From the NCBI GenBank assembly GCA_018883245.1, contig VEQL01000001.1, forward strand, positions 1 through 64,000: 64,000 bases of DNA, in the 5' to 3' direction. Of the stretch, positions 22,342 through 30,556 are shown piece by piece. Numbering within the stretch: the first letter of the stretch is position 1; each line of letters opens with the position of its first letter. The position numbers were made by a program, and so were the translations under genes. The notes under the pieces were generated by a model. It was not told the DNA's origin, did not search any database, and was given only the letters and a program-made list of their open reading frames with translations. The stretch is from Chthoniobacterales bacterium. GTDB taxonomy: Bacteria; Verrucomicrobiota; Verrucomicrobiia; Chthoniobacterales; JACTMZ01.

Positions 22342-24310
22342 ACTGCGGCGCGAGATCGCGCGGCACGACCGCCTCTATTACGAGCAGGCTGCGCCGGAAA
22401 TAACCGACCGGGAATATGACACACTTTTGCGCGATTTGCGCGATCTCGAGGACGCGCACCCCGCGCTGCGCACGCCCGACTCGCCCACCCAGCGCGTCGC
22501 CGGAAAACCGCTCGATGGCTTCCGGCAGGTGCGACATCGCGCCGCCATGCAGAGCCTGGACAACACCTACTCGCTGGAAGAGGCGGATGCGTTCATCGCA
22601 CGCGTGGAAAAGCTCCTGCCGGGAGCGGAGCTGCGCTGGACCATCGAGCCGAAGGTGGATGGTGTCGCCATCTCTCTGACCTACCGCGACGGGGCCCTCG
22701 AACTGGCGGCGACCCGCGGCGACGGCACCACGGGCGATGACGTCACGCAGAACATCCGCACCATCCGTTCGATTCCGCTGCAACTCGGGGGCAAGGCTCC
22801 CGAAGTCGTCGAAATCCGCGGGGAAGTTTACCTGCCGAAGAAAAAATTCGCCGCGCTCAACGAGGAGCGTGAGAAAAACGGCGAGCCGCTGTTTGCCAAC
22901 CCGCGCAACGCGGCAGCCGGATCCCTCAAACTTCTCGATTCCTCGGTCGTCGCAAGGCGCGGACTCAACGCGGTGTTCTACGGACTCGGGGCCGTCGAAG
23001 GCGGATCGGCACCTGCCACGCAGGTGGAATTGCTCCATTGGCTGCAAGAATCCGGATTGCCCATCGTGCCGAAATTCTGGGAAGCCGACAGCCCGCGAGG
23101 AATCCGTGAAGCCGTTGCCTCGCTCGAAAACATCCGCAACGACTTCGCCTTCGAGACCGACGGTGCGGTGATCAAGCTCGATGACTTCCGGCGACGCGAA
23201 CAGGCCGGTGCGACTTCCAAAGCGCCGCGCTGGGCGATGGCCTACAAATACGAGGCTGAACGCGCACGCACGCGGCTCAACGACATCACCGTGCAGGTCG
23301 GACGCACCGGAACGCTCACCCCCGTGGCCGAACTTGAGCCCGTGCAGATCGCCGGAAGCCGCGTGGCCCGCGCCACGCTGCACAACGAGGAGGAAATCGC
23401 CCGCAAAGACATCCGTATCGGCGACCACGTGTTTGTCGAAAAAGCCGGCGAGGTGATCCCCGCTGTCGTCGGCGTCGATGTGAAGGCACGCACCGGACGC
23501 GAAGAGAAATTCCGCATGCCCGACAAATGCCCGTCGTGCCGCAGCGAAGTTTTCCGCGATCCCGAACTCACGGCCGTGCGCTGTATCAACCCGGATTGCC
23601 CCGCGCAAATCCGCCGCCGGCTCGAGCACTTCGCCGCGCGCGGTGCGATGGATATCGAGGGGCTGGGCGAAGCCATGGTCGATCAACTCGTCACCACGGG
23701 ATTGGTCAGCGCCCTGCCCGACATTTACGCGCTGAAGTCCGATGAAGTCTCCGCCCTCGAGCGCATGGGCGACAAAAGCACTGCCAATCTGCTCTCCGCA
23801 ATCGAAAGCAGCAAAAAGCAGCCGCTGTGGCGTCTGCTCTTCGGTCTCGGCATCATGCATGTGGGGGCATCCCTCGCCCGCAGGCTCGCCGGCAAATTCC
23901 GCACGCTGGACAACATCGCCTCCGCATCGGTGGAGGAACTCCTCGGCACGGAGGATGTCGGCGAAATCGTGGCCGAAGAAATCCACGGCTTTTTCCGGTT
24001 GCCGCACAACAAGAGGCTGATCGAGAACCTGCGCGGACACGGGCTCAACTTCGGCGAACATGACGAGAGCGCCGCACCTGCATCGCAGGAACTCGCCGGC
24101 GAAACATGGGTGATCACCGGCACGTTGAGCCGCCCCCGCGACGAAATCGCCGAACTCATCCGCCGCCACGGCGGAACGGTCAGCGGCAGCGTGAGCAAAA
24201 AAACATCGTTCGTCCTCGCCGGAGAAGAAGCCGGCAGCAAACTCGAGAAGGCCAAGTCCCTGGGTGTTCCCGTGGCCGATGAGGAAACTTTGCGCGCACG
24301 TCTGGCATGA
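22307..24310 (+). CDS. ligA: NAD-dependent DNA ligase
   Basis: The 667-residue enzyme joins DNA nicks using NAD. It has the adenylation motif with the active Lys in EPKVDGVAIS (about residue 115), the OB-fold (GRTGTLTPVAELEPV), the four-Cys zinc finger (CPSCRSE and later CINPDCP), helix-hairpin-helix repeats and a C-terminal BRCT domain (about 590-667, ETWVITGTLSRPR, FVLAGEEAGSKLEKA). Length is normal. The ATG at 22307 lies within the VanZ-like gene. It overlaps the next gene by four bases (ATGA). Full domain content means the gene is intact. Confidence 0.97.
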   Translation: MPDSNVSSRVAKLRREIARHDRLYYEQAAPEITDREYDTLLRDLRDLEDAHPALRTPDSPTQRVAGKPLDGFRQVRHRAAMQSLDNTYSLEEADAFIARVEKLLPGAELRWTIEPKVDGVAISLTYRDGALELAATRGDGTTGDDVTQNIRTIRSIPLQLGGKAPEVVEIRGEVYLPKKKFAALNEEREKNGEPLFANPRNAAAGSLKLLDSSVVARRGLNAVFYGLGAVEGGSAPATQVELLHWLQESGLPIVPKFWEADSPRGIREAVASLENIRNDFAFETDGAVIKLDDFRRREQAGATSKAPRWAMAYKYEAERARTRLNDITVQVGRTGTLTPVAELEPVQIAGSRVARATLHNEEEIARKDIRIGDHVFVEKAGEVIPAVVGVDVKARTGREEKFRMPDKCPSCRSEVFRDPELTAVRCINPDCPAQIRRRLEHFAARGAMDIEGLGEAMVDQLVTTGLVSALPDIYALKSDEVSALERMGDKSTANLLSAIESSKKQPLWRLLFGLGIMHVGASLARRLAGKFRTLDNIASASVEELLGTEDVGEIVAEEIHGFFRLPHNKRLIENLRGHGLNFGEHDESAAPASQELAGETWVITGTLSRPRDEIAELIRRHGGTVSGSVSKKTSFVLAGEEAGSKLEKAKSLGVPVADEETLRARLA

Positions 24311-25068
24311 AACTCGTCTCTTGGAACGTCAACGGCATCCGCTCGATTCTGGGCAAAGGGTTGCTGGATTTTTGGGGCGCCGAGCGGCCCGATGTGCTCT
24401 GCCTGCAGGAGACCAAGGCGAAGCCGGAGCAGGTTGCCGACGTGGCATGGCCGCGGGGATTCGAACCGCATTGGAACAGCGCGGAGAAGCCCGGTTATTC
24501 GGGTGTCGCCGCCTTCGCAAAAAAGAAGCCGTTGCGCGCAACCCGCGGCATCGGTGTGGAGGAACATGACCGCGAAGGGCGTGTCGTCACGCTGGAATAT
24601 GACACATTTTTCCTCGTCAACGTCTATACGCCGAATTCCCAGCGCGAACTCACTCGGCTCGAATACCGCACGGAGAAGTGGGAACCCGCGTTCCGCAGCC
24701 ACCTCAAGAACTTGGAAAAGAAAAAACCGGTTATTTTCTGCGGCGACCTCAATGTCGCGCACACCGAGTCGGATCTCGCCAATCCGAAGACCAACCGGCG
24801 CAATGCGGGTTTCACCGACGAGGAGCGCGCGCAATTCCAAGCCCTGATCGACGCGGGCTTTGTCGATACCTTCCGGCTCTTCACCGAAGGAAACGGCCAT
24901 TACACTTGGTGGAGCTACATGAACAACGCGCGTCCGCGGAATATCGGGTGGCGCATCGATTATTTTCTCGTATCGAAGGAACTGGTGCCGCGGGTGAAAT
25001 CCGCGCGCATTTTGCCCCACGTGCCCGGCTCGGACCACTGCCCGGTCGTTTTGGAAATCAAGGACTGA
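24307..25068 (+). CDS. xth: Exodeoxyribonuclease III
   Basis: The 253-residue endonuclease/exonuclease/phosphatase-fold protein acts as an AP endonuclease and 3' exonuclease in base-excision repair. It contains LVSWNVNGIRS, LCLQETKAKPEQ, the segment YTPNSQRELTRLEYR, FCGDLNVAHTESDL and the final SDHCPVVLEI with the catalytic His. The ATGA overlap with ligA places two DNA-repair steps on one mRNA. The 3' end overlaps the convergent nuclease gene by 11 bases. Confidence 0.95.
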   Translation: MKLVSWNVNGIRSILGKGLLDFWGAERPDVLCLQETKAKPEQVADVAWPRGFEPHWNSAEKPGYSGVAAFAKKKPLRATRGIGVEEHDREGRVVTLEYDTFFLVNVYTPNSQRELTRLEYRTEKWEPAFRSHLKNLEKKKPVIFCGDLNVAHTESDLANPKTNRRNAGFTDEERAQFQALIDAGFVDTFRLFTEGNGHYTWWSYMNNARPRNIGWRIDYFLVSKELVPRVKSARILPHVPGSDHCPVVLEIKD

Positions 25069-25897
25069 CCGAGAGCAGCGGCTTCAGCGCCTCGAATTTT
25101 TTCGAGGTGAGGCCATAAACCCGCTGCACATCATCGACTGTCGCATAAGGGCGGCCATCGATGATTCTTTGCGCCAGGGTTTTCCCCACCCCGGGCAGGC
25201 GCTCCACATCCTCGAACGACGCGGTGTTCACATCGACCATCCCTCCGGGTTGCGCGCCGAACTCCTCTTCGAGTTCGCGCTTTTCCTCGCGGCGCTCTTC
25301 CCGCATCGCGGCGAGTTTCGACGGGTTGGTCTTCGCCCAAAGCCCCTTCTTTTCCAACGCGGCCTGCAACTCGATGTCATCGATCCTGGCCTTGGCGTCA
25401 TCATCGGACAAACCTTCGGGTGAAGTGCGCCCCACGCCGTAGCTGCGGGCAAGGCCGTTTTCCACGAGCCAAGAGGCGAGATCTTTGCCGTCCGAAGTGG
25501 TGACGAAGGCGTAGATGCGCGGCTTTGCCGAGCGCCCGAGAGCGCGGGAGAACGCGGTTTGCACCGTGAAAGCTTTCGAGAGAATGCGCGCGACTTCGTC
25601 TTTCGCCTTGCGTCCGAATTCCAGGGTCACTTTCGGATCCTCGACGCCGAAATAGGCCGACTGCTCGCGCACGCGCCGCTGGTCGCTTTCGGTGCCGGCC
25701 GATGTTTCCGGGCAATCGACGAAATAGAGTCGCACCACTTCCTCGCGACCCGGGCCGATTTTCACCGGGAAGCTGTCGCCATCCGCCCACTCCGAAGCTG
25801 CGAGGGTGCAATTCTCGAACCTCTGCAAATCCGGCACCGGCACCGCGCGAACCGTCGCCGCAAGACATAGCATGAAGGGGAACAACCGTCGCGTCAT
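25058..25897 (-). CDS. Secreted thermonuclease-like protein with a C-terminal helix-hairpin-helix
   Basis: The 279-residue product has a signal peptide (RRLFPFMLCLAATVRAVP) and an SNase-like domain (about residues 35-180): DGDSFPVKI, VVRLYFVDCPET, LEFGRKAKDEV, RIYAFVTTSDG and LVENGLARSYG keep the known Asp, Arg and Glu-type positions, although the second catalytic region is altered. A charged helix (about 190-225) links it to a helix-hairpin-helix at 228-275 (DVNTASFEDVERLPGVGKTL), a ComEA-like DNA-binding unit. It may degrade or capture extracellular DNA. Convergent with xth. Confidence 0.85.
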   Translation of the reverse strand: MTRRLFPFMLCLAATVRAVPVPDLQRFENCTLAASEWADGDSFPVKIGPGREEVVRLYFVDCPETSAGTESDQRRVREQSAYFGVEDPKVTLEFGRKAKDEVARILSKAFTVQTAFSRALGRSAKPRIYAFVTTSDGKDLASWLVENGLARSYGVGRTSPEGLSDDDAKARIDDIELQAALEKKGLWAKTNPSKLAAMREERREEKRELEEEFGAQPGGMVDVNTASFEDVERLPGVGKTLAQRIIDGRPYATVDDVQRVYGLTSKKFEALKPLLSVSP

Positions 25898-25943
25898 GAA
25901 CGGAGACTACCACTGCCGGCGGGGCGGAACCAGAGCATGGCGT

Positions 25944-28900
25944 TTATTGGTTCGTGAAGAGGACGCGGTAAAAATTGTTGGTGCTGCCGAGCGGGACGGA
26001 GAATTCGCGACGCTCGTAGGACGAAGGGAGAAGCACGCCGCTTTGGTCGGCGGAGGTGGCAACCGGAATCGCGGTGTTGGTGAAGACGGAGGTGCTCAGA
26101 TTTGTGCTGTTCTGCACCGCGTAGTTGCCGGCTGCGCCTTTGAGTCCGACAAAGCGGAACACGACAAACGCACCGCTGTTCGAGGAAGCGAGAAGCGAAG
26201 GCGTGCCGACCGTCGGATTGCCGTCGAAGGCGTATTCCTTCACATTGCTGAAACCGTCCCCGTCGGGATCGGCGCCCGGGGAGGTGTTGGTCAGACCGGG
26301 ATAAGCAGTAAGCCAAGTATTGTAGGCGAGGAACGACGAAGGGTTGTCGGTCGGCGTGCCACTCACGGCAGTGGAAGCCGCGCCATGGCCGGCCAAATTC
26401 ACGGCCCGGATTTTGAGCTGATAGGTCGTGCCGTTGCTCAGGCCGGTAATGACCAGCGGACTGGCGGCCGAGGCGGGTTCGCGCCGGGTCCAGACCGCGC
26501 CATTGCTGGTGGAAAATTCATAGTTGTTGACGGGCGCGCCGCCATCGTCGGCAGGCGGCAGGAAATCGACCGTCAGTTGACCGTTGCCCGCCTGCACGAG
26601 AGTGATCGATGGGGCAGACGGAGGGGCAGGCACCGGCGAACCGGTCGGAGTTCCCTCGACAGGATTGGAATCATCGCCCGGGCCGGCCGCATTCACCGCG
26701 CGAATGCGGACCGTGTAATCGACACCGTTGGTGAGACCGGTGATGACGACCGGGCTGGTCGTCACGGCGGGAACATGCGGGTTCCATGATGCGCCGTTGT
26801 CGGTCGAATATTCGTAGTTGGTGACCGGGGCACCTCCGTCATACACAGGCGCGGTGAAGACAACCGACAATTGCTGGTTTCCGGGCAGAATGGAAGTGAT
26901 CGTCGGCTCGGACGGTGTGTCCGGAACCGGCGTGCCATTCACCGCATTGGAGGCCGCCCCGTATCCCGCGGAATTCAACGCGCGGATACAAACAGCATAC
27001 GTCGTTCCGTTGGCGAGACCCGTGATGGAAATGGGGCTGCTCGTGGAAGCGGGCGAACGCCGGTTCCAAGTCGTGCCGCCGTCGGTGGAATACTCGTAGT
27101 TTGTGATCGCTGAACCGCCGTCCGATGAGGGCGCGGTGAAAGACACTGTCAGCCTTTGATTGCCGGGGATAATCGAAGTGATCGTCGGCGCACCGGGTGG
27201 AACCGGTGCGGGCGTTGCGGTCGGAGTGCCGTTGACCGTCGCCGAGGCGGCACCGGATCCGGCGGTGTTCACCGCGCGGATTTGCACCGGGTAAGTTGTT
27301 CCGTTGACCAAACCCGTGATGATCAACGGGCTGCTGGTCACGACGGGGGCGTGCGCGGTCCATGTGCTCCCGCCATCGGTCGAATATTCGTAATTGTTGA
27401 AAGGTGCGCCGGACAAAGGCGGGGTGAAGGCCACCGCAAGTTGACTGTTGCCGGGCGTGATACCCGTGATGGTCGGCGCGGAGGGCGGAGCGGGTGCAGG
27501 CGCACCGCTAACCGTGCCGGTCACGGCAACTTGCGTCGAAGGAACACTCGAGCTGGCGACGGTCACATTGCCCGACAGCGTGCCGGCGGTTCCGCTGGCG
27601 GCCAGACGCACATACACAGGCACCGGCGCGAGATTCGTAGTGAGCAAGGACGGAGCATTGGTCGCCGTCAACGTTGCCGTGCCACCGAAACCGGTGACGC
27701 TGTTGGTCGAGACTTGGAATCCCGCCGGAGCCGTGACGGTCACGGCGGTATTCGAGAGGTTGACGCCTTGGACGAGGAAAGAAGCCGGTGACGAAGGCGC
27801 GTTGAGCAGGGCAGTCATAGGCGCGACAGGCGACGGCACAGCGACCAATGTGGCTGGCGTGTTGGCCGGTGCTACGCCCGTCGTTGATACCTGGACGTAA
27901 AAGCCCTTCGTGTTGAGCGGACCGGAAACGTTGGTTGCGACCAAGTCATAACTGTTCGACATGATGGCGTTCACCGCGTAAATGCGCGGCGGATTGAGTC
28001 CGGATCCGGCGGCCGGAGTGCCGCTGATCGAACCGTAAACGATGCCGTTGTTCGTCTTGTTGGAAAAGGTCACGCCGGCGGGCAATCCTTGCACAACCCA
28101 GGAGGCAGGGGCCCGCATTTGCAGCGCGGAAAGCTCGCTCGGCCCGTAGGCATTGCCTTCGGTCAGTCCCTGCGCGGCGGAATACGCGTTGGTGGGAGCC
28201 TGGTAGACCGGCACCGCACCCGGATCCGGAGGAAGCACGGGTTGCGGCGCACTGAGCAGGCCGTCATACATCTCGATCTCGACGACAAAAATCGGCGGTA
28301 TGGCGTTGGTCGCCGTGGACGGCTGAAGCTGCTGCTTGGGCGTGCCCGCCGCGACCGCTTGTCCTCCGTAAACCTGCATGCGGTCGTAAATGGGATGCAT
28401 GTAGGTGAGCTTTGTTCCGCTGTCATGGATCATGCCGCCGAACTCGCTGTAAAACGTGTTGTTGTTGGTGCTGCGAGCGGGTTGGACACCACCGAACGCC
28501 AGACGGTTGGTTCCGCAGAGCGGAAACAAATTACCTCCCCACCATGAACCGCTGGGACTGTCGCCATAAGCGGTATTCGAGCCGCCCGCGTAATTCGCCG
28601 TGTAGGCAGGATTGACGACGCTGCTGTTGACGAAGCCGAGGGCGAAGCCGGCCGCCAAGTCGCCGAGAATGCGGCCCATGATGGCGGTGCCGAATTTGTT
28701 GTTGTAGAGCGCGATGTCATCGGCGGCGGTGTAGCCGCTGAAAGCCGCGACCGAGGTCCATCCCGCGCTCGTTTTCAACACGCGCTCGTTCGTGAGGTTG
28801 GACGGCACCCACGAGTTTGTGGAGTAGCGGAGAAGATGGTTCGGCGTGGAAGAGTTCGACGCCCACGTAAAACCCGCGGGCGTGGGCGCGGTGTAAACGG

Positions 28901-30362
28901 TCCACGTGGCCCAGTTGTCGGTCGGCCCACCGGTGTCGGCTCCGATCTCCATGGTCAGACCCGTGGCGTTGGTGTTCAGGCCCGCATTGGGACCGTTGGT
29001 CGAATTGTTCGTGGTGAAAATTTTCCCGGAGAGCAGCAGCGTGTTGCTGGCCGTCACAGCCAGATCGAAGTCGTAAAAGAAAAGCCACGCGCCGTTGCCG
29101 CCGTTGGTGTCGTCCAAAGAAATCATGTCCTTGATCTTGTTGGTGCGCGCCGTGTTCGTCTTGACCGCGTTGAAGTAGTCGGCGAAGAGCGGGAACGAGT
29201 TCGGAGTCGACGGGGTGTAGGCGGCGGGTATGGGCGTGACCACGCTGCCGGCAGCGGCGGAACTGGGGAACGCCACGAGCACGGCGTTGCTGCCGTTCGG
29301 CGATCTCCACAGGGCATTGGTGAACCTCGTGATCATGTTGCTCGCAAGAATGTTGAAGTTCGACTTGCTGAAATTGGTCCACCCCCCGTGCTGGTAATAT
29401 TTCGTCGAGTCATTCGTCACGCTGGTGAAAACGCGCATGGCCAGAGGGATGGAGAATTGGTTGATGTAGGTGGTGTCGCCGACGTCTTGCGCGCTGCCGT
29501 CCAGGGTGACCTCGAAGGTGTTCCACTGGTGGAAGCCCCACGGCCCGGAGGGCGTCCCGGCGTTGGGAGGTGCGCCGATGAGCGTGGTCCCGTCCCACGC
29601 TCCGGTTCCGTTGGTCGGCGCCGGCAAATGTCCTCCGCCATAGCTGACCCACCAGGCGGCATTGTTGAAGTTGGTCGTATAGACCGAATAGTAAGACTGC
29701 CCCGCGGTGTTGGTCCCGGTTACGCCGATATCAGCGAGGGTGACGGTCATTTTTTTCGTCGTAGCCATCCAATTGGTCCATGAATTGGCGCCCGTGTTGG
29801 TGTTCGTCCACGTGAAGTTCGGATTCGGCGGGTCTTGCTTGGCGTTGGGCAGGATGAATACCTGGCTCGCTGCGTTGGTGCTGCTGTTGTAAAAGCGGAT
29901 CTCGAGCTGCGCGGGGCTGGGAAAAACGACGATGTCGATGTTGGTCGAAGCGCCGGTTGCGCCCGGGGAATTGGTCAGCGCAATCTGCACCGTGTTCGTA
30001 AACGGGGCCGCGTTGGTGCCCGGAGTGAAATACAAAATCAGGCTGTTGCTCCCCGCCCCGTCGCCGGAAACGGGTTGCGTGGTGCCGGGAGACGGACTCA
30101 CCTGGAAACCGGTCGTATTCGCCGGCACGCTCGAAGAAACCAAGCTCGCCGTGGCGCTGGTGATATTCGTGACCGGCAAATTGGAATAGAGCACCTGCAC
30201 CGTCCCGCTGTTGGCCTCGATGCGCGAGGGCCAGTTGTTATCGAATCCCGCCTGCAAAGCGTGGGAGGCGTGCATGAAGGCTGCAAGCAGGAGAACCGGG
30301 AGGCAGAACTTCGCGGAGCGCGGGAGCGAGCTCACGAAGGCAAGTTGCAACATGTTCATCAT
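25944..30362 (-). CDS. Giant secreted protein with four fibronectin-type III repeats and a DPDGDG-type C-terminus
   Basis: The 1472-residue product starts at ATG 30360-30362 (MMNMLQL), with a signal peptide ending ASHA. Residues about 140-690 resemble, in the pattern LEIRFYN, FEVTLDGS, INQFSIPLAMRVF and GRILGDLAAGFALGF, the beta-1,3-glucanase/thaumatin-like group (GH64-type), but I cannot confirm catalytic residues. A cadherin-like putative Ig part follows (GLPAGVTFS and SISGTPAAG), then four fibronectin type III repeats (about 965-1345) and a C-terminal region with DPDGDGFSNVKEYAFDGNP (calcium loops) ending FYRVLFTNQ. It has no PEP-CTERM tail, so a different surface attachment or secretion is likely. 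Its neighbour 30557-34336 has the same overall plan. Confidence 0.7.
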   Translation of the reverse strand: MMNMLQLAFVSSLPRSAKFCLPVLLLAAFMHASHALQAGFDNNWPSRIEANSGTVQVLYSNLPVTNITSATASLVSSSVPANTTGFQVSPSPGTTQPVSGDGAGSNSLILYFTPGTNAAPFTNTVQIALTNSPGATGASTNIDIVVFPSPAQLEIRFYNSSTNAASQVFILPNAKQDPPNPNFTWTNTNTGANSWTNWMATTKKMTVTLADIGVTGTNTAGQSYYSVYTTNFNNAAWWVSYGGGHLPAPTNGTGAWDGTTLIGAPPNAGTPSGPWGFHQWNTFEVTLDGSAQDVGDTTYINQFSIPLAMRVFTSVTNDSTKYYQHGGWTNFSKSNFNILASNMITRFTNALWRSPNGSNAVLVAFPSSAAAGSVVTPIPAAYTPSTPNSFPLFADYFNAVKTNTARTNKIKDMISLDDTNGGNGAWLFFYDFDLAVTASNTLLLSGKIFTTNNSTNGPNAGLNTNATGLTMEIGADTGGPTDNWATWTVYTAPTPAGFTWASNSSTPNHLLRYSTNSWVPSNLTNERVLKTSAGWTSVAAFSGYTAADDIALYNNKFGTAIMGRILGDLAAGFALGFVNSSVVNPAYTANYAGGSNTAYGDSPSGSWWGGNLFPLCGTNRLAFGGVQPARSTNNNTFYSEFGGMIHDSGTKLTYMHPIYDRMQVYGGQAVAAGTPKQQLQPSTATNAIPPIFVVEIEMYDGLLSAPQPVLPPDPGAVPVYQAPTNAYSAAQGLTEGNAYGPSELSALQMRAPASWVVQGLPAGVTFSNKTNNGIVYGSISGTPAAGSGLNPPRIYAVNAIMSNSYDLVATNVSGPLNTKGFYVQVSTTGVAPANTPATLVAVPSPVAPMTALLNAPSSPASFLVQGVNLSNTAVTVTAPAGFQVSTNSVTGFGGTATLTATNAPSLLTTNLAPVPVYVRLAASGTAGTLSGNVTVASSSVPSTQVAVTGTVSGAPAPAPPSAPTITGITPGNSQLAVAFTPPLSGAPFNNYEYSTDGGSTWTAHAPVVTSSPLIITGLVNGTTYPVQIRAVNTAGSGAASATVNGTPTATPAPVPPGAPTITSIIPGNQRLTVSFTAPSSDGGSAITNYEYSTDGGTTWNRRSPASTSSPISITGLANGTTYAVCIRALNSAGYGAASNAVNGTPVPDTPSEPTITSILPGNQQLSVVFTAPVYDGGAPVTNYEYSTDNGASWNPHVPAVTTSPVVITGLTNGVDYTVRIRAVNAAGPGDDSNPVEGTPTGSPVPAPPSAPSITLVQAGNGQLTVDFLPPADDGGAPVNNYEFSTSNGAVWTRREPASAASPLVITGLSNGTTYQLKIRAVNLAGHGAASTAVSGTPTDNPSSFLAYNTWLTAYPGLTNTSPGADPDGDGFSNVKEYAFDGNPTVGTPSLLASSNSGAFVVFRFVGLKGAAGNYAVQNSTNLSTSVFTNTAIPVATSADQSGVLLPSSYERREFSVPLGSTNNFYRVLFTNQ
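26350..27490. repeat. Four tandem fibronectin type III repeats at DNA level
   Basis: Units of about 280 bases encode the recurring pattern APTITxIxPGNxQLxVxF, NYEYSTDGG, SPxxITGLxNGTTY and IRAVNxAG. Similarity between units is high enough for slippage or recombination. They separate the N-terminal domains from the calcium-loop C-terminus. Confidence 0.7.
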
Positions 30363-30556
30363 TGCGGCCAGTGAAAAGTCGCCTGCACAGCAGGAAATAT
30401 TCTTTGGTTCCAATGAAAAGCCCTAAACGCCGGCGATTTCGCCGGGGGCAAAAAACCGCTACAAGCAGTCAGGCGCACCGCGCGCAACACAGACATCCAT
30501 TAATGCGCCGCAGCCTGCCCCTGACTACCCGACGCGAAGCGGCCTGGTGCGAAGGC

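Noticed and set aside
22328-24169. A 613-codon open frame on the minus strand opposite ligA
   Set aside because: It lies fully antisense to a gene with all ligase motifs, and its translation has no recognisable domain; high GC leaves such shadow frames open.
26350-27490. CRISPR-like array from regular repeats
   Set aside because: Repeats of about 280 bases translate into fibronectin type III domains; there is no short repeat with variable spacers, and no cas gene in the window.
25944-30362. PEP-CTERM signal on the giant fibronectin protein
   Set aside because: The C-terminus ends FYRVLFTNQ without a PEP motif, hydrophobic segment or basic cluster.
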